Notes: generated by a model not told the origin, from the letters alone. A stretch of 64,000 nt of DNA from Lysinibacillus sp. PLM2 (GCA_023168345.1 AP025689.1:3423501-3487500), one strand, 5' to 3'; numbered from the stretch's first letter, positions 40,407 to 51,967 are shown. Translations and numbers: made by a program.

Positions 40407-41461
40407 TACACTAGACTCCCATCATGCGTGCCGTTGAAGATGACACCTTCACCTTTCACTACTCGACCGATTTTATATGCCTTTTCACCATGTTTTTTTG
40501 CAATCTCAACAATTTTAGCTACCTCTGATGCTGGTACAGAAAGCACATAGCCAATACCCATGTTAAAGACGTTGTATAATTCCTTGTCAACAAGATTCCC
40601 TTTTTCTTTTAAAAACTCAAAAATGCGAAGGACCGGCCAAGAGCCCATTTCAATTTCCGTCGCTAGTCCTGCTGGCATCATACGTGGTAGATTTTCATAG
40701 AAACCGCCACCTGTTATATGGGCCATACCATGAACATCAGCTTCTTTTAAAATTTCAAGAACAGGCTTCGCATAAATTTTTGTTGGTACAAGTAAAGCTT
40801 CTCCTATTGGTCCAAGATCCTCATAACCATCAACCACTTCATCTGAAGCCAAACCGTTACTTTCAAATACAATTTTGCGAACTAATGAGTAACCATTAGA
40901 ATGAACACCACTTGATGCAAGGCCTACTAGCACGTCACCTTCAACGATTTTTTCACCAGTCACAACAGATGATTTTTCAGCAGCACCCACTGCAAAGCCT
41001 GCTAAGTCATATTCATCTTCGTCATATAGTCCAGGCATTTCAGCTGTTTCACCGCCGATTAATGCAGCTCCTGCTTGTACACACCCATCTGCCACACCTT
41101 TTACGATTTGTTCGATCTTTTCAGGGACTGCTTTACCAACAGCTATATAATCTAGGAAATACAACGGCTCTGCGCCTTGTGCCACGATATCATTTACACA
41201 CATTGCAACACAATCGACACCAATTGTATCGTGTTTATCTACCATAAATGCTAGTTTTAGTTTTGTCCCAACACCGTCAGTACCTGAAATTAGAACAGGT
41301 TCTTTAAAATTTAGTGAAGACAAGTCAAACATGCCGCCAAAGCCACCAAATGTACCCATCACACCTAATCGATTTGTACGATCTACGTGTGATTTCATAC
41401 GTTTCACCGCTTCATAGCCTGCTTCAATATTTACACCTGCTTGCTCATATGCTTTTGACAT
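40406..41461 (-). CDS. purM: Phosphoribosylformylglycinamidine cyclo-ligase
   Basis: PurM (AIR synthetase, 351 residues) closes the imidazole ring using ATP. Family signs are [67 protein letters not shown] and [14 protein letters not shown]. It is followed directly by purN. The 196-bp gap from purF is longer than usual for this operon and holds no gene I can see. Confidence 0.95.
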   Translation of the reverse strand: MSKAYEQAGVNIEAGYEAVKRMKSHVDRTNRLGVMGTFGGFGGMFDLSSLNFKEPVLISGTDGVGTKLKLAFMVDKHDTIGVDCVAMCVNDIVAQGAEPLYFLDYIAVGKAVPEKIEQIVKGVADGCVQAGAALIGGETAEMPGLYDEDEYDLAGFAVGAAEKSSVVTGEKIVEGDVLVGLASSGVHSNGYSLVRKIVFESNGLASDEVVDGYEDLGPIGEALLVPTKIYAKPVLEILKEADVHGMAHITGGGFYENLPRMMPAGLATEIEMGSWPVLRIFEFLKEKGNLVDKELYNVFNMGIGYVLSVPASEVAKIVEIAKKHGEKAYKIGRVVKGEGVIFNGTHDGSLV

Positions 41462-41657
41462 TAGCCTGTTCCTCCTATAAAATCATTTTCGCCTTGACGT
41501 AATTGGTCCAGATTTTGGTCGTGCTTAAGCCGGTGGAATGTAGGGCAGTTAGACGTGTCTTATTGATCAACGATTTTAATCTAACTTCCTTAATTCCTTT
41601 ACAAAATCTGCGACCATCCGTCAACAGCTTGATAACATGATTCGGTTATGAATTATG

Positions 41658-43082
41658 TTATCGAACTAATTCCTTTTCATGTGGTAAGACTGTATCTGGG
41701 AAAATTTCTGTTGGATATTTTCCAGTGAAGCATGCTAAACATAAGCCGCGAGTTTCATCATCAAATGGACGTGCGATTGCTTCTACCATTCCTTCGGGTG
41801 ATAAAAACGTTAATGAATCAGCGCAAATCGCTTCACGAATTTCATCAATCGTTTTATTTGCTGCAATTAATTCTTCATCAGAAGAAATATCAATTCCATA
41901 AAAACAAGGATTTGAAATCGGTGGCGAGGAGATGACGACATGCACTTCTGTTGCACCTGCTTCTTTTAGCATTTTTACAATGCGACGAGAAGTCGTCCCA
42001 CGTACAATCGAATCATCCACCATAACAACACGTTTACCTTTTACTACTTGAACAACTGGCGCCAATTTCATCTTTACACCACGTTCACGTAACTCTTGTG
42101 TTGGTTGGATAAATGTACGGCCTGTATAACGATTTTTTATTAATCCAAGCTCATATGGAATTCCGCTTGCTTCCGCAAACCCAATGGCTGCAGAAATACT
42201 GGAATCAGGCACCCCTGTCACAACATCGGCATCAATATGACCAATTTCTTTTGCTAACTGTTTACCTAAACGTTTACGTGCCATATGAATGTTAATTTGG
42301 TCGATATTTGAATCAGGACGAGCAAAATAAACGTATTCCATCGCACACATCGAACGTTTTTCCATTTGTGCAAAGCGTTCTTCCTCAATCCCTTTATCCG
42401 TAATAATTAAAAGTTCCCCAGGTTCTACATCTCGAACAAACTCTGCTCCAATTAAATCAAATGCGTTAGTTTCTGAAGCAACGACCCAAGAATCCCCTAA
42501 CTTTCCTAATGAAAGAGGACGTAATCCATTTCGATCACGTGCAACTAACATACGATCTTTCGTAAGAATTAAAATTGAGAAAGCACCTTTTAATAAGGAA
42601 AGTGCTTCTTTTACTTGCTCGCGAAAACGAGGCTGCTTACTTTTTTTAATTAAATGGACAACTACTTCAGTATCTGATGTTGCATGGAATAAACTTCCTG
42701 AACGTTCTAAGTGATGCTTCAGGTGATTGGCATTTACTAAATTACCGTTATGGGCAATGGCTAATGTCCCTGTCGATGAACGGAATAATAACGGCTGAAC
42801 ATTATCGATACCGCCACCACCAGCAGTTGTATATCGAACGTGGGCAATTGCCGCATGTCCTATAGCATTTTTTAGTTTTTCTTCATTAAAAACTTCATTG
42901 ACTAACCCCTCGCCTTTAACAGCGCGAAGCTGTTCTCCGTCAGTTACTACGATGCCTGCACCTTCTTGACCACGATGTTGAAGGGCATGTAGGCCATAGT
43001 AGCTTAAATGAGCTGAATCATCATGACCCCATATACCAAAAACGCCACACTCTTCGTTTAAGCCTCTGATTTCACCAAGCAT
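41658..43082 (-). CDS. purF: Amidophosphoribosyltransferase
   Basis: PurF commits PRPP to purine synthesis. An 11-residue propeptide ([11 protein letters not shown]) precedes the catalytic N-terminal Cys of [11 protein letters not shown]. The PRPP-binding motif is [22 protein letters not shown]. Four Cys consistent with the 4Fe-4S cluster of Bacillus-type enzymes are present ([27 protein letters not shown]). The ATG at 43082 follows AAAGGAG and overlaps the end of purL by 25 bases. This start fits the known propeptide length. Confidence 0.95.
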   Translation of the reverse strand: MLGEIRGLNEECGVFGIWGHDDSAHLSYYGLHALQHRGQEGAGIVVTDGEQLRAVKGEGLVNEVFNEEKLKNAIGHAAIAHVRYTTAGGGGIDNVQPLLFRSSTGTLAIAHNGNLVNANHLKHHLERSGSLFHATSDTEVVVHLIKKSKQPRFREQVKEALSLLKGAFSILILTKDRMLVARDRNGLRPLSLGKLGDSWVVASETNAFDLIGAEFVRDVEPGELLIITDKGIEEERFAQMEKRSMCAMEYVYFARPDSNIDQINIHMARKRLGKQLAKEIGHIDADVVTGVPDSSISAAIGFAEASGIPYELGLIKNRYTGRTFIQPTQELRERGVKMKLAPVVQVVKGKRVVMVDDSIVRGTTSRRIVKMLKEAGATEVHVVISSPPISNPCFYGIDISSDEELIAANKTIDEIREAICADSLTFLSPEGMVEAIARPFDDETRGLCLACFTGKYPTEIFPDTVLPHEKELVR

Positions 43083-45286
43083 GGGATTGCTCCTTTCCAA
43101 GCAGAACGGAATTCCTCCACCGTACCTTCAAGAAGAAGTCCCGTATCACCGTTGATTGTTATCTTCGCATCATCTGTTACGATACCGATTTTCTGCGCTT
43201 CTGGAACTACTTTTTCAAATGCGGCTGCATTATCTTCTTTTACAGTGATAATAAAACGAGATTGAGACTCGCTAAATAATGCTGTTACAGCTGAACCTTT
43301 AAGTGTTACATTTATTCCTAAACCATTTGTACCAAATGTTTTTTCAGCTAGGGCTACTGCCACACCGCCTTCAGAAACATCATGCGCTGATTGCACAAGG
43401 CTCGCACGAATTGCCTTTAAAACAGCCTCTTGACGAGCTGCTTCTACGTCTAAGTCGATATGTGGAGCTTTACCAAAGATTTTTCCGTACACTAATTTTT
43501 GAAGCTCAGATCCACCAAACTCTGTTTTCGCATCACCAATTAAGTAAACAATGTCTCCAGCAGCTTTTACTTCTTGTGTTGTTACATGTGCTAAATCTTT
43601 TACTAAACCGACCATACCGATTGTTGGTGTTGGGTACACAGCTTCACCAGAGCGTTCGTTATAAAGGGAAACGTTACCTCCGATTACTGGTGCATTTAAG
43701 GCAGTACAAGCAGCTGAGATACCGTCTGCCGACTTCTCAATCTGCCAAAAAATTTCTGGTTTTTCAGGATTACCAAAGTTTAAGCAGTCTGTTATAGCAA
43801 GTGGTTCACCACCGGATACAACAATGTTACGAGCTGCTTCAGCAACTGCAATCTTACCACCAGTTTCAGGGTCTAAGAAAATATAACGAGAGTTGCAGTC
43901 TGTAGTCATTGCAAGACCTTTATTTGTACCACGTACGCGAAGTACTGCTGCATCAGAACCTGGTGCCACTACGGTATTTGTACGAACTTGATAATCGTAT
44001 TGATCATAAACCCATTCCTTTGAAGCAATCGTCGGTGCTTGAAGTAATGATTTTAGTGTTTCCTTTAAATCCGTCACTTCAGGTTCATTATTTTCCATTG
44101 CTTGGAACTCTGCAAAATAAGCAGGCTCTTTAGAAGGTTTATAGTAAACTGGTGCATCCTCTGCAAGAGCATCTGCTGGTACCTCTGCAACCACTTCACC
44201 TTTATGAAGTAAACGGAGCATTTTGTCATCTGTTACACGACCAATTGCTACTGCATCTAAACCGTATTTATCAAAGATTGCTTTAATTTCATCCTCGCGA
44301 CCTTTTTTAACTACGATTAACATACGTTCTTGGGATTCAGATAGCATCATTTCATATGCGGACATTCCTGTTTCACGTTGAGGAACTAAATCTAAATTCA
44401 TTTCAACTCCAGAACCAGCCTTTGAAGCCATTTCAGCAGATGAAGAAGTTAAACCTGCTGCACCCATGTCTTGAATTCCTACTAGCGCATCTGATTTTAC
44501 AACCTCTAAGCATGCTTCAAGTAAAAGCTTTTCCATAAATGGATCGCCCACTTGAACAGCCGGACGCTTTTCTTCAGAAGCTTCTGAAAGTTCTTCTGAT
44601 GCGAATGTCGCTCCATGAATTCCATCACGACCTGTTTTAGCACCAACGTACATAACTGTATTTCCAACACCAGCTGCGATCCCACGTTGAATATCTTTAT
44701 GGTCAATTAAACCTACACACATTGCGTTTACTAATGGATTTCCTTCATAACAAGGGTCAAATTGAATTTCTCCCCCTACTGTTGGGATTCCGATACAGTT
44801 CCCATAACCAGCAATCCCTGCAACCACTTCTTCAAATAAATATTTACCGCGTTCAGATTGAAGTTCACCGAAGCGTAATGAATTCAACATTGCAATTGGG
44901 CGAGCACCCATTGAGAAAACGTCACGGATAATACCGCCTACGCCCGTTGCTGCACCTTGGTATGGTTCAATAGCAGATGGGTGATTATGTGATTCCATTT
45001 TAAATACAACCGCTTGCTCATCACCGATATCCACAATTCCCGCACCTTCACCAGGACCTTGAAGAACTTGAGGACCTTTTGTCGGGAATTTACGTAATAC
45101 TGGCTTTGAATTTTTATAAGAACAGTGTTCAGACCACATAACAGAAAATAATCCTGTTTCAGTCCAGTTTGGAAGGCGGCCTAAAATTTTCTCCACCATT
45201 GCAAATTCTTCATCTGACATACCCATTCCAGCGTAAAGCTTTTGTTCTTTAATTTGCTCCTGTGTTGGCTCTAGACTAGCTGACAT
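43058..45286 (-). CDS. purL: FGAM synthase subunit II (large)
   Basis: The 742-residue subunit uses ATP and ammonia to turn FGAR into FGAM in complex with PurQ and PurS. Typical segments are [44 protein letters not shown] and [17 protein letters not shown]. The second half contains [18 protein letters not shown] and [18 protein letters not shown]. The length is that of the small Bacillus-type PurL. GGAGGG precedes the ATG, which overlaps purQ by 11 bases. Confidence 0.95.
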   Translation of the reverse strand: MSASLEPTQEQIKEQKLYAGMGMSDEEFAMVEKILGRLPNWTETGLFSVMWSEHCSYKNSKPVLRKFPTKGPQVLQGPGEGAGIVDIGDEQAVVFKMESHNHPSAIEPYQGAATGVGGIIRDVFSMGARPIAMLNSLRFGELQSERGKYLFEEVVAGIAGYGNCIGIPTVGGEIQFDPCYEGNPLVNAMCVGLIDHKDIQRGIAAGVGNTVMYVGAKTGRDGIHGATFASEELSEASEEKRPAVQVGDPFMEKLLLEACLEVVKSDALVGIQDMGAAGLTSSSAEMASKAGSGVEMNLDLVPQRETGMSAYEMMLSESQERMLIVVKKGREDEIKAIFDKYGLDAVAIGRVTDDKMLRLLHKGEVVAEVPADALAEDAPVYYKPSKEPAYFAEFQAMENNEPEVTDLKETLKSLLQAPTIASKEWVYDQYDYQVRTNTVVAPGSDAAVLRVRGTNKGLAMTTDCNSRYIFLDPETGGKIAVAEAARNIVVSGGEPLAITDCLNFGNPEKPEIFWQIEKSADGISAACTALNAPVIGGNVSLYNERSGEAVYPTPTIGMVGLVKDLAHVTTQEVKAAGDIVYLIGDAKTEFGGSELQKLVYGKIFGKAPHIDLDVEAARQEAVLKAIRASLVQSAHDVSEGGVAVALAEKTFGTNGLGINVTLKGSAVTALFSESQSRFIITVKEDNAAAFEKVVPEAQKIGIVTDDAKITINGDTGLLLEGTVEEFRSAWKGAIPCLVKSEA

Positions 45287-45956
45287 GTGATTCCCTCCAC
45301 TGTTTTACAATTGATTTGAAAAGGTTTAGACCATCCGCGCTACCTAATAAATCACTAACTGCGCGTTCTGGGTGTGGCATCATCCCAAGGACATTTCCTC
45401 TTTCATTGATGATTCCTGCGATATCCTCTAAACTACCATTGGGATTTTCACCTGAATATGTAAATACAATTTGATTATTCGCTTTTAATTTTGCTAAAGT
45501 TTCTTCGTCACAGAAGTAATTTCCTTCTCCGTGAGCAATTGGAATATTTATGATTTGGCCATCTTCATATTGGCTCGTAAAAATTGTGTTATTATTTTCT
45601 ACTTTTAACTGAACTGTACGACACATGAATTTAAGATTTTTATTTCGAAGTAATGCACCTGGAAGTAAACCTGCTTCCGTTAAAATTTGGAATCCGTTAC
45701 ATACTCCTAAAACTGGTTTTCCCGCTTCAGCGCACTTTTTTACTTCAGCCATTACGTTGGATTGGTTCGCCATTGCACCACAACGTAAATAGTCACCATA
45801 AGAGAAACCACCTGGAACTAAGATGCCATCAAAGTCACTTAAATCTGTTGCATCATGCCAAACATATTCCACTTCTTCTCCAAGCTCATCTTTAATAGCA
45901 TGATACATATCGATGTCACAGTTTGACCCAGGGAAAACGAGTACTGCGAATTTCAT
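45276..45956 (-). CDS. purQ: FGAM synthase subunit I (glutaminase)
   Basis: PurQ (226 residues) is the class I glutamine amidotransferase that supplies ammonia to PurL. Its motifs are [33 protein letters not shown], the nucleophile [17 protein letters not shown] (Cys near residue 86) and MMPHPERAV with the catalytic His. It starts 2 bases after purS. Confidence 0.95.
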   Translation of the reverse strand: MKFAVLVFPGSNCDIDMYHAIKDELGEEVEYVWHDATDLSDFDGILVPGGFSYGDYLRCGAMANQSNVMAEVKKCAEAGKPVLGVCNGFQILTEAGLLPGALLRNKNLKFMCRTVQLKVENNNTIFTSQYEDGQIINIPIAHGEGNYFCDEETLAKLKANNQIVFTYSGENPNGSLEDIAGIINERGNVLGMMPHPERAVSDLLGSADGLNLFKSIVKQWRESHVS

Positions 45957-45958
45957 AA

Positions 45959-46207
45959 TTAGTTAGCCTCCTCGATTTCGTAACGGTAATCTTCAATCAC
46001 TGTGTTTGTAAGAAGTTTTTCACACATTTCTTTTACTAACCCATCGATATCACGATCAGTATCGTCGATTTGCACTTCTAAATATTTTCCGATACGCACG
46101 TCACTAACCTCGTTGTATCCCATTTTCACTAAAGAGCCCTGCACAGCAGAACCTTGAGGATCTAACACACTTTCGCGTAATGTAACGTAAATTTTAACTT
46201 TAGTCAT
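45959..46207 (-). CDS. purS: FGAM synthase subunit PurS
   Basis: This 82-residue protein bridges PurL and PurQ in the three-part FGAM synthase of Gram-positives. Family marks are [35 protein letters not shown] and ending helix [20 protein letters not shown]. It lies 2 bases from both neighbours in the operon. Confidence 0.94.
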   Translation of the reverse strand: MTKVKIYVTLRESVLDPQGSAVQGSLVKMGYNEVSDVRIGKYLEVQIDDTDRDIDGLVKEMCEKLLTNTVIEDYRYEIEEAN

Positions 46208-46209
46208 TT

Positions 46210-46920
46210 CTATTTACCTCCAAGTCTAGCAAGAATTATTTTATATACATCTGTTAAATTTCCTAAATCACGACGGAATACATCTTTATCAAGCTTTTGC
46301 TTTGTTTTTGCATCCCAAAGTCGACAAGTATCTGGGGATATTTCATCCGCCAACAAAACATTTCCATCCTTATCTCGACCAAATTCTAGTTTGAAATCTA
46401 CTAATATTACATCTACTTCTTCAAAAATAGGTTTTAAAACTTCATTCACTTTTAAGCCTAATTCATATAAGGCAGCTGTTTCTTCTTTAGTTGCAATACC
46501 TAATATGTCGATATGTTCGTTGTTGATGAATGGGTCCCCTAATGTATCATCTTTATAGTAAAATTCAACAATTGTACGTTTAAGTGGCTGTCCTTCTTCT
46601 AGACCTAATCTTTTTGCTAGACTACCAGCTGCAATGTTTCGAACAACAACCTCAATTGGAATAATGTCAACTTTACGAACTAATTGCTCATTATCTGAAA
46701 TACGTTCTACAAAATGCGATTCAATTCCATGTTCTTTTAACTTTTCAAAAATCAAAGTAGTAATTTGATTGTTCAAAATACCTTTACCTTCAATTTCTGC
46801 TTTCTTTTCACCATTAAAAGCTGTAGCACTATCTTTGTATTCAACATACAAAATATCTTCTTGTTCTGTAGTGTAAAGACGTTTCGCTTTACCTTCGTAT
46901 AAAAGTTGACCTTTATTCAT
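46210..46920 (-). CDS. purC: SAICAR synthetase
   Basis: PurC joins CAIR and aspartate (236 residues). It starts LLYEGKAKRLYTTEQ. It has LVRKVDIIPIEVVVRNIAAGS, then DFKLEFGRDKDGNVLLADEI with metal-binding acidic residues and SPDTCRLWD. A 20-base perfect palindrome lies in the 57-base gap between it and purB. Confidence 0.95.
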   Translation of the reverse strand: MNKGQLLYEGKAKRLYTTEQEDILYVEYKDSATAFNGEKKAEIEGKGILNNQITTLIFEKLKEHGIESHFVERISDNEQLVRKVDIIPIEVVVRNIAAGSLAKRLGLEEGQPLKRTIVEFYYKDDTLGDPFINNEHIDILGIATKEETAALYELGLKVNEVLKPIFEEVDVILVDFKLEFGRDKDGNVLLADEISPDTCRLWDAKTKQKLDKDVFRRDLGNLTDVYKIILARLGGK

Positions 46921-46944
46921 GACATATGCCTCCAGTTAAGTAGA

Positions 46945-46964
46945 GGGTGTGTAATTACACACCC
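46945..46964. other. Perfect 20-base palindrome between purB and purC
   Basis: GGGTGTGTAATTACACACCC is self-complementary. It has no T-run, so it is not an intrinsic terminator. It could stabilise a transcript end or modulate purC translation, since the purC start is 25 bases away. Confidence 0.7.
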
Positions 46965-46977
46965 ACCTAAATATTCA

Positions 46978-48273
46978 TTAATTTAATCCAAGTCGTTCAA
47001 AGATCATATCAACATTTTTAATGTGATAGTTGTAGTCGAAGCAATCCTCAATTTCCTCTGGAGAAAGCAATGAAGTAATCTTTTCATTTGCTTCTACTAA
47101 TGTGCGGAATTGAATTTGTTCATCCCATGCACGTGCAGTAAGTGGTTGAACTGTATCATAAGCTTCTTCACGAACTAAACCTTTATCAATAAGCGCAAGT
47201 AAAATGCGTTGAGAGTAAATTAATCCAAACGTGCGCTCCATGTTACGTTTCATATTTTCAGGGAATACCATTAAGTTTTTCACAATGTTTCCGAAACGAT
47301 TTAACATATAGTTCAGTGCAATTGTTGCATCTGGAATAATGACACGTTCTGCGGATGAATGTGAGATATCACGTTCATGCCATAAAGAAACGTTTTCGTA
47401 AGCTGTTAGCATAAATCCACGGATTAAACGAGCCATACCAGTCATGTTTTCAGAACCGATTGGATTACGTTTATGTGGCATTGCGGAAGAACCTTTTTGA
47501 CCTTTACCAAATGCTTCCTCTACTTCACGCGTTTCGGATTTTTGAAGACCGCGAATTTCCGTTGCAAATTTCTCAATAGATGTAGCAATTAACGCTAATG
47601 TTGAGAAGTACTGTGCATGACGATCACGTTGTAAAGTCTGAGTGGAAATTGGCGCTGCTTGTAATCCTAATTTTTCACAAACATATTGCTCAACGAATGG
47701 ATCGATGTTTGCATACGTACCTACAGCACCAGAAATTTTACCTGTTTCAATTACTTTAGCAGCATAGTCGAAGCGCTCTAAGTTTCGTCTCATTTCTTCA
47801 AGCCAAAGCGCAAGTTTTAAACCAAATGTTGTTGGTTCGGCATGGACACCATGAGTACGGCCCATCATCACTGTGTATTTATGCTCTTTTGCTTTTTCCG
47901 TTAAAATATCGATGAAGTTCACGATATCTTTACGTAAAATCGTGTTTGCTTGTTTGATTAAATAAGATAGCGCAGTGTCTACTACGTCAGTTGATGTTAA
48001 ACCGTAATGAACCCATTTACGTTCCTCACCTAATGTTTCCGAAACAGCACGAGTAAATGCTACAACATCGTGGCGAGTCTCTTGCTCAATTTCATAAATA
48101 CGGTTAATATCAAATGATGCATTTTGGCGAAGTAATGCTACGTCTTCTTTTGGAATATCACCAAGTTCAGCCCAAGCTTCACAAGCTAAAATTTCAACCT
48201 CTAACCAAGCTTTAAATTTGTTTTCTTCTGTCCAAATTGCACCCATTTCAGGACGTGTATAACGTTCGATCAT
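46978..48273 (-). CDS. purB: Adenylosuccinate lyase
   Basis: PurB releases fumarate from SAICAR and from adenylosuccinate (431 residues). Family signs are [20 protein letters not shown] at the start, [15 protein letters not shown] and [15 protein letters not shown] with a catalytic His. The signature loop is [20 protein letters not shown]. The ATG at 48273 follows AAAGGAG by 10 bases; codons further upstream in frame overlap purK and are unlikely to be used. Confidence 0.95.
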   Translation of the reverse strand: MIERYTRPEMGAIWTEENKFKAWLEVEILACEAWAELGDIPKEDVALLRQNASFDINRIYEIEQETRHDVVAFTRAVSETLGEERKWVHYGLTSTDVVDTALSYLIKQANTILRKDIVNFIDILTEKAKEHKYTVMMGRTHGVHAEPTTFGLKLALWLEEMRRNLERFDYAAKVIETGKISGAVGTYANIDPFVEQYVCEKLGLQAAPISTQTLQRDRHAQYFSTLALIATSIEKFATEIRGLQKSETREVEEAFGKGQKGSSAMPHKRNPIGSENMTGMARLIRGFMLTAYENVSLWHERDISHSSAERVIIPDATIALNYMLNRFGNIVKNLMVFPENMKRNMERTFGLIYSQRILLALIDKGLVREEAYDTVQPLTARAWDEQIQFRTLVEANEKITSLLSPEEIEDCFDYNYHIKNVDMIFERLGLN

Positions 48274-48289
48274 ATTTCTTTTACTCCTT

Positions 48290-49414
48290 TTATTCCGACC
48301 AAATGCCGGATTTTTCAATTTGTTCTAATGTTTCTTTAACATTATCAGTCATTATTGTAACATGTCCCATCTTACGATTGACCTTAGCTTCAGCTTTTCC
48401 ATATAAATGCACTGACCATTCAGGATATTTTGAGATTGAATTACTTAAAGGCACTACATGTTGACCTAGAACGTTGACCATAATTGAAGGCTTCATCAGT
48501 TTTGGTTTTCGTAATGGCCATCCACAGACCGCGCGTATATGCTGACCAAATTGAGAGATATTACATCCTTCAATTGAATAATGCCCTGAGTTATGAGGTC
48601 TTGGCGCAAGTTCATTTATAACAATTTGGCCATCTTCAAGGACAAACATTTCAACTGCTAACGTTCCAATCAATTGTAAGTGATCTGCAATTTTAATAGC
48701 TGCATCTTCTGCTTTTTTCAATGTTTCCACTGAAATACGTGCTGGCACAATTGTTTCATGTAAAATGTGATGTACATGAATGTTTTCACCTACTGGAAGA
48801 CAATATGTTTCGCCATTTCCGTTTCGTTGAACGATACAGGAAATTTCCATTTTAAATGGAACAAAGCCTTCAACTACACATTGTGAATGCTCAACTAAGC
48901 TTTTTGCTAATGGTATATCTTCATAAGATTCTAGGAGCTGTTGCCCTTTACCATCATACCCACCACGTGCAGTTTTAACGATACATGGGTACCCAATTTT
49001 ATCTATCTGTTCAGTTAAATCCTCATATGTATTTACCACAACGTAAGGAGCTACTGGACAACCCGCTTTTACAATGGCATCCTTCTCAGTCACTCGATTT
49101 TGAGTTATTCGTACTAGCTCCGCTCCTTGAGGCACATAAGCAATTTTTGTTAATCGTTTTAACCCTTCATAATCTATATTTTCAAACTCATACGTAATCA
49201 CATCACTAACATCAGCTAACTCTTCTAATGCTGCTTCATCGTTATATTGCCCTACGATGCGCACATCAGCAACCTGTCCGCATGGCGAATCCATTGTTGG
49301 CTCTAATACAGCTATTTTAAAACCAGCTTCTTTTGCTGCTAGTGCCATCATTCTTCCTAATTGCCCACCACCAATTATTCCAATCGTTTGCCCAGGATAT
49401 ATCATTTTTGTCAC
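48290..49414 (-). CDS. purK: N5-carboxyaminoimidazole ribonucleotide synthetase
   Basis: PurK carboxylates AIR with bicarbonate and ATP (374 residues, ATP-grasp). It starts [40 protein letters not shown] near residue 150 is the ATP loop, and [20 protein letters not shown] holds the late acidic residues. Its ATG overlaps the purE stop by four bases (ATGA), typical of coupled translation. Confidence 0.95.
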   Translation of the reverse strand: MTKMIYPGQTIGIIGGGQLGRMMALAAKEAGFKIAVLEPTMDSPCGQVADVRIVGQYNDEAALEELADVSDVITYEFENIDYEGLKRLTKIAYVPQGAELVRITQNRVTEKDAIVKAGCPVAPYVVVNTYEDLTEQIDKIGYPCIVKTARGGYDGKGQQLLESYEDIPLAKSLVEHSQCVVEGFVPFKMEISCIVQRNGNGETYCLPVGENIHVHHILHETIVPARISVETLKKAEDAAIKIADHLQLIGTLAVEMFVLEDGQIVINELAPRPHNSGHYSIEGCNISQFGQHIRAVCGWPLRKPKLMKPSIMVNVLGQHVVPLSNSISKYPEWSVHLYGKAEAKVNRKMGHVTIMTDNVKETLEQIEKSGIWSE

Positions 49415-49899
49415 AGTAGGTCACCTGTACTTTCTAATACTTTTTCCTTTAAGGCTTCACGACGAGCCTCTAGCTTATTTGCTATTCCTAGATCTGAAAT
49501 GGATAGAATTTGAGCCGCTAATAAACCTGCATTAGTAGCACCAGCTTTCCCAATCGCAACCGTTGCAACTGGCACACCTCCTGGCATTTGAACGATTGAT
49601 AATAAAGAATCTAAGCCGTTTAATGCTTTAGATTGAACAGGTACGCCAATAACCGGTAAAGTAGTTTTCGCTGCAACCATACCAGGTAAATGTGCGGCAC
49701 CACCTGCACCCGCTATAATGACTTGAATCCCTCTCTCTCTTGCATTTTCTGCATACTCAAACATTAAATCAGGAGTACGGTGTGCAGAAACTACCTTTTT
49801 CTCATATGGAATCTGTAATTCTTCTAAAATATCACAAGCGTGTTTCATTGTTTCCCAGTCACTTGCGCTTCCCATAATGACACCAATTTTTGGATTCAT
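49411..49899 (-). CDS. purE: N5-CAIR mutase, class I PurE
   Basis: PurE moves the carboxyl group of N5-CAIR to C4 (162 residues). The active-site segment is [35 protein letters not shown] and [19 protein letters not shown] follow, and [22 protein letters not shown] is characteristic of class I. It is the first gene of the operon, after a riboswitch leader. Confidence 0.95.
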   Translation of the reverse strand: MNPKIGVIMGSASDWETMKHACDILEELQIPYEKKVVSAHRTPDLMFEYAENARERGIQVIIAGAGGAAHLPGMVAAKTTLPVIGVPVQSKALNGLDSLLSIVQMPGGVPVATVAIGKAGATNAGLLAAQILSISDLGIANKLEARREALKEKVLESTGDLL

Positions 49900-49927
49900 G
49901 ATTTCGCTCCCTTATGTAAACTTATAA

Positions 49928-49995
49928 ATAAAAAGTCCCCAAATAATCTACCATCTACACGAGAGAAAGCAGATCACTTGAGGACATGGTAGGTC
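49928..49995 (-). terminator. Riboswitch expression platform: terminator with competing stem
   Basis: On the minus strand GTCCTCAA (49985-49978) can pair with TTGGGGAC (49942-49935), followed by CTTTTTATTT, as an intrinsic terminator about 30 bases before purE. CTACCAT (49992-49986) can instead pair with ATGGTAG (49954-49948). The two stems interlock, so they would be exclusive or form a pseudoknot. Confidence 0.75.
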
Positions 49996-50058
49996 ACAAA
50001 AAAGTTTGTGGAGTTAAAATTCCATACTTTTTTATAAACCTGTCTTAAAGTTCGCTTT

Positions 50059-50127
50059 CCCGCATAGTCCGATATTTACGGTATCGGGTAGAGACACTAG
50101 AGCCATATTCTCTAGCATATATGTGGG
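50059..50127 (-). promoter_or_regulatory. Purine riboswitch aptamer, guanine class
   Basis: On the minus strand the P1 strands CCCACATA and TATGCGGG enclose the conserved core: AATATGGCTCTAG, GTCTCTACCCGATACCGTAAA and ATCGGACTATG. The base that reads the ligand is the C in GGACTATG, which pairs with guanine or hypoxanthine rather than adenine. Binding is expected to stop transcription before purE. It matches the known leader of purE operons in Bacillus. Confidence 0.92.
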
Positions 50128-50192
50128 ATTTCATTAAATTGATTTAACCGACCAACTTAACAATTTATATATTATCATTGTTTTGCTTTATC

Positions 50193-50221
50193 ATTTTAAC
50201 AAGGGTTAAACAGAAAATCAA
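50193..50221 (-). promoter_or_regulatory. Purine operon SigA promoter
   Basis: On the minus strand TTGATT (50221-50216) and TAAAAT (50198-50193) are separated by 17 bases. Transcription should begin near 50186, about 60 bases before the riboswitch aptamer. Confidence 0.65.
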
Positions 50222-50226
50222 TGACA

Positions 50227-50270
50227 AAATGCGAACGATTAATTTTCAGAAAATAGGATTGTTCGGTTTT
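50227..50270 (-). promoter_or_regulatory. Paired PurBoxes (PurR sites)
   Basis: AAAACCGAACAAT (50270-50258, minus strand) fits the PurBox pattern AWWWCCGAACWWT exactly. An inverted, weaker copy AAATGCGAACGAT lies at 50227-50239. The boxes are 18 bases apart and just upstream of the -35 element, as in PurR-controlled operons of Bacillus. Confidence 0.8.
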
Positions 50271-50282
50271 TAGTAACAAAAT

Positions 50283-50483
50283 CTAATTTTCTTCTTTTAA
50301 TATTCCTTTAAATTGAATTTTTTGACGTAAATATGTAGGCTCACCATTCACCATATGAAAAACGGGTTCTTCTCTTCTTCCCATAGGTATATACCCTGCT
50401 GTTTTCATACGTTCTAAACATTGTTCAATTGTCTCATTTTCCTCTACTTCAAACCAAATTTGTTTTTTCACAAAAGATGTCAT
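50283..50483 (-). CDS. yebG: NETI-motif protein YebG
   Basis: The 66-residue protein contains ENETIEQCLERMKTAGY, which includes the NETI motif, then IPMGRREEPVFHMVNGEPTYL. Its function is unknown. In B. subtilis yebG is the neighbour upstream of purE, as here. The ribosome site (GGTGG) is close to the ATG. Confidence 0.85.
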   Translation of the reverse strand: MTSFVKKQIWFEVEENETIEQCLERMKTAGYIPMGRREEPVFHMVNGEPTYLRQKIQFKGILKEEN

Positions 50484-50649
50484 CCTTCCACCATTTCAAC
50501 CTATCTCTACTACTATAACATGTACAAGAATTATGATTTAATAAAACAAAATAGCATTAACATTTTATGTTATATCGAAACCGAACAAAGAATATTATTT
50601 ACTAAACCATTAATATATTTCACCTTTAACAAAATTCACATGAAAGGAA

Positions 50650-51009
50650 GTGATTTTAATTAGATATTCGGCGAAATTAATAGGCTTCCTATCAGGAATT
50701 GTTAGCATTCTATTATGGATACAATTAGTTTTTAATAATCCTTATGCCGCGCCTTCATCTGGTGCCATTGCAACAACTTTCTTCATGTTGTGTTTACCTG
50801 CATGTTTAGCAACCATCTCAGCCATTAAAACAAACCATAAGTTAATGCTAGTTGCATTTATCTGGTCATTCCCAGTTAGTCTCTATGTATATTTTACCCC
50901 CGGAATTTTCTCTTGGTTTGGAATAACAAGTATCGCCTACTTATTTAGCTTCGTATTAATTTTAGTGTCTCAAAAAATTAGTATTATAGTGGAACAGCAT
51001 AAACAGTGA
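50650..51009 (+). CDS. Small membrane protein of unknown function
   Basis: About 117-119 residues with four hydrophobic helices (LIGFLSGIVSILLWIQLVF, ATTFFMLCLPACLATISAI, LMLVAFIWSFPVSLYVYFT, SIAYLFSFVLILVSQ). I do not recognise the family. The annotated GTG at 50650 lies inside a strong Shine-Dalgarno-like stretch (AAAGGAAGTGAT). The true start could be the ATT at 50659, 8 bases after that site. Confidence 0.6.
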   Translation: MILIRYSAKLIGFLSGIVSILLWIQLVFNNPYAAPSSGAIATTFFMLCLPACLATISAIKTNHKLMLVAFIWSFPVSLYVYFTPGIFSWFGITSIAYLFSFVLILVSQKISIIVEQHKQ

Positions 51010-51208
51010 AAAATTTTCCAGTTTAGTACTTCAATATTACAGACAAGCTTTATTTATCTTCATTTTCATGGGAATGACAAAGTCCGTTTCTCATTTTTCG
51101 TAAAACTTTTTAGAGATTGGAAAAATTCTCTATTTTGTCATTGGAATATTTTTACTGTGCATATTAAAATTCAATTGAATAAACAAAAAAACTTTGGAGG
51201 GAATAATC

Positions 51209-51967
51209 ATGAGATTAGAAAACAAAGTAGCAATTGTCACAGGAGCAGCGTCAGGTATGGGGAAAGCAATCGCAGAAGCGTATGCAAAGGAGGGCGCTAA
51301 AGTGGTTGTTTCTGACTACAATTTTGAAGGGGCACAAGCTGTAGCTGATGCTATCAAAGCAGCCGGTGGAGAAGCAATTGCTAACCGTGCTAACGTTGCA
51401 GAATTGACTGATTTAGAAAACCTATTTTCTGAAACAAAGGCCGCATTTGGTAAATTAGATATTTTAGTAAACAACGCTGGTATTATGGACGGTATGGAAC
51501 CTGTTGGGGAAACTTCTGATGAAAGATGGGATCGTGTTTTTGCAGTTAATACCACTGGTGTCATGCGTGCAATGCGAATTGCAGTAAATCTTTTCCTAGA
51601 GCAAGGCCATGGCGTCATTGTAAATAATATTTCTGTTGGTGGTTTACGTGGGGCTCGTGCTGGCGCTGCTTATACTGCCTCTAAACATGCTGTAACTGGT
51701 TTAACGAAAAATACTGCTTATATGTACGCTAGCTCAGGTATCCGTTGTAACGGAATTGCACCAGGTGGGGTAGAAACGAATATTGGTACATCCATGACAA
51801 ACATCTCTCAATTTGGTATGGAGCGTCAACAAACCGGTATGGCTACAATGCCTCGCAGTGGACAACCTGAAGAAATAGCTCAGCTTGCACTATTCTTAGG
51901 TTCTGACGAATCCAGTTTCATTAATGGACAAATAATTGCTGCAGATGCAGGTTGGACAGCTTTCTAA
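51209..51967 (+). CDS. Short-chain dehydrogenase/reductase
   Basis: The 252-residue NAD(P)-dependent oxidoreductase is a classical SDR. The cofactor loop is VTGAASGMGKAIA. NNAG is near residue 86. The catalytic Ser, Tyr and Lys are in NNISVGGLRGARAGAAYTASKHAV. The C-terminal FINGQIIAADAGW is typical. An Asp after VVVSDYN at the end of beta-2 favours NAD. The substrate is unknown. The ATG at 51209 follows GGAGGG with 7 bases of spacing. Confidence 0.87.
   Translation: MRLENKVAIVTGAASGMGKAIAEAYAKEGAKVVVSDYNFEGAQAVADAIKAAGGEAIANRANVAELTDLENLFSETKAAFGKLDILVNNAGIMDGMEPVGETSDERWDRVFAVNTTGVMRAMRIAVNLFLEQGHGVIVNNISVGGLRGARAGAAYTASKHAVTGLTKNTAYMYASSGIRCNGIAPGGVETNIGTSMTNISQFGMERQQTGMATMPRSGQPEEIAQLALFLGSDESSFINGQIIAADAGWTAF

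Noticed and set aside
41732..45895. Several plus-strand frames across the purine operon
   Set aside because: They are antisense to purF, purL and purQ, have Leu/Gln/His-rich composition from the opposite strand, and lack ribosome sites.
50059..50127. Adenine-class riboswitch
   Set aside because: The discriminating base in the GGACTATG segment is C, not U, which points to guanine/hypoxanthine.
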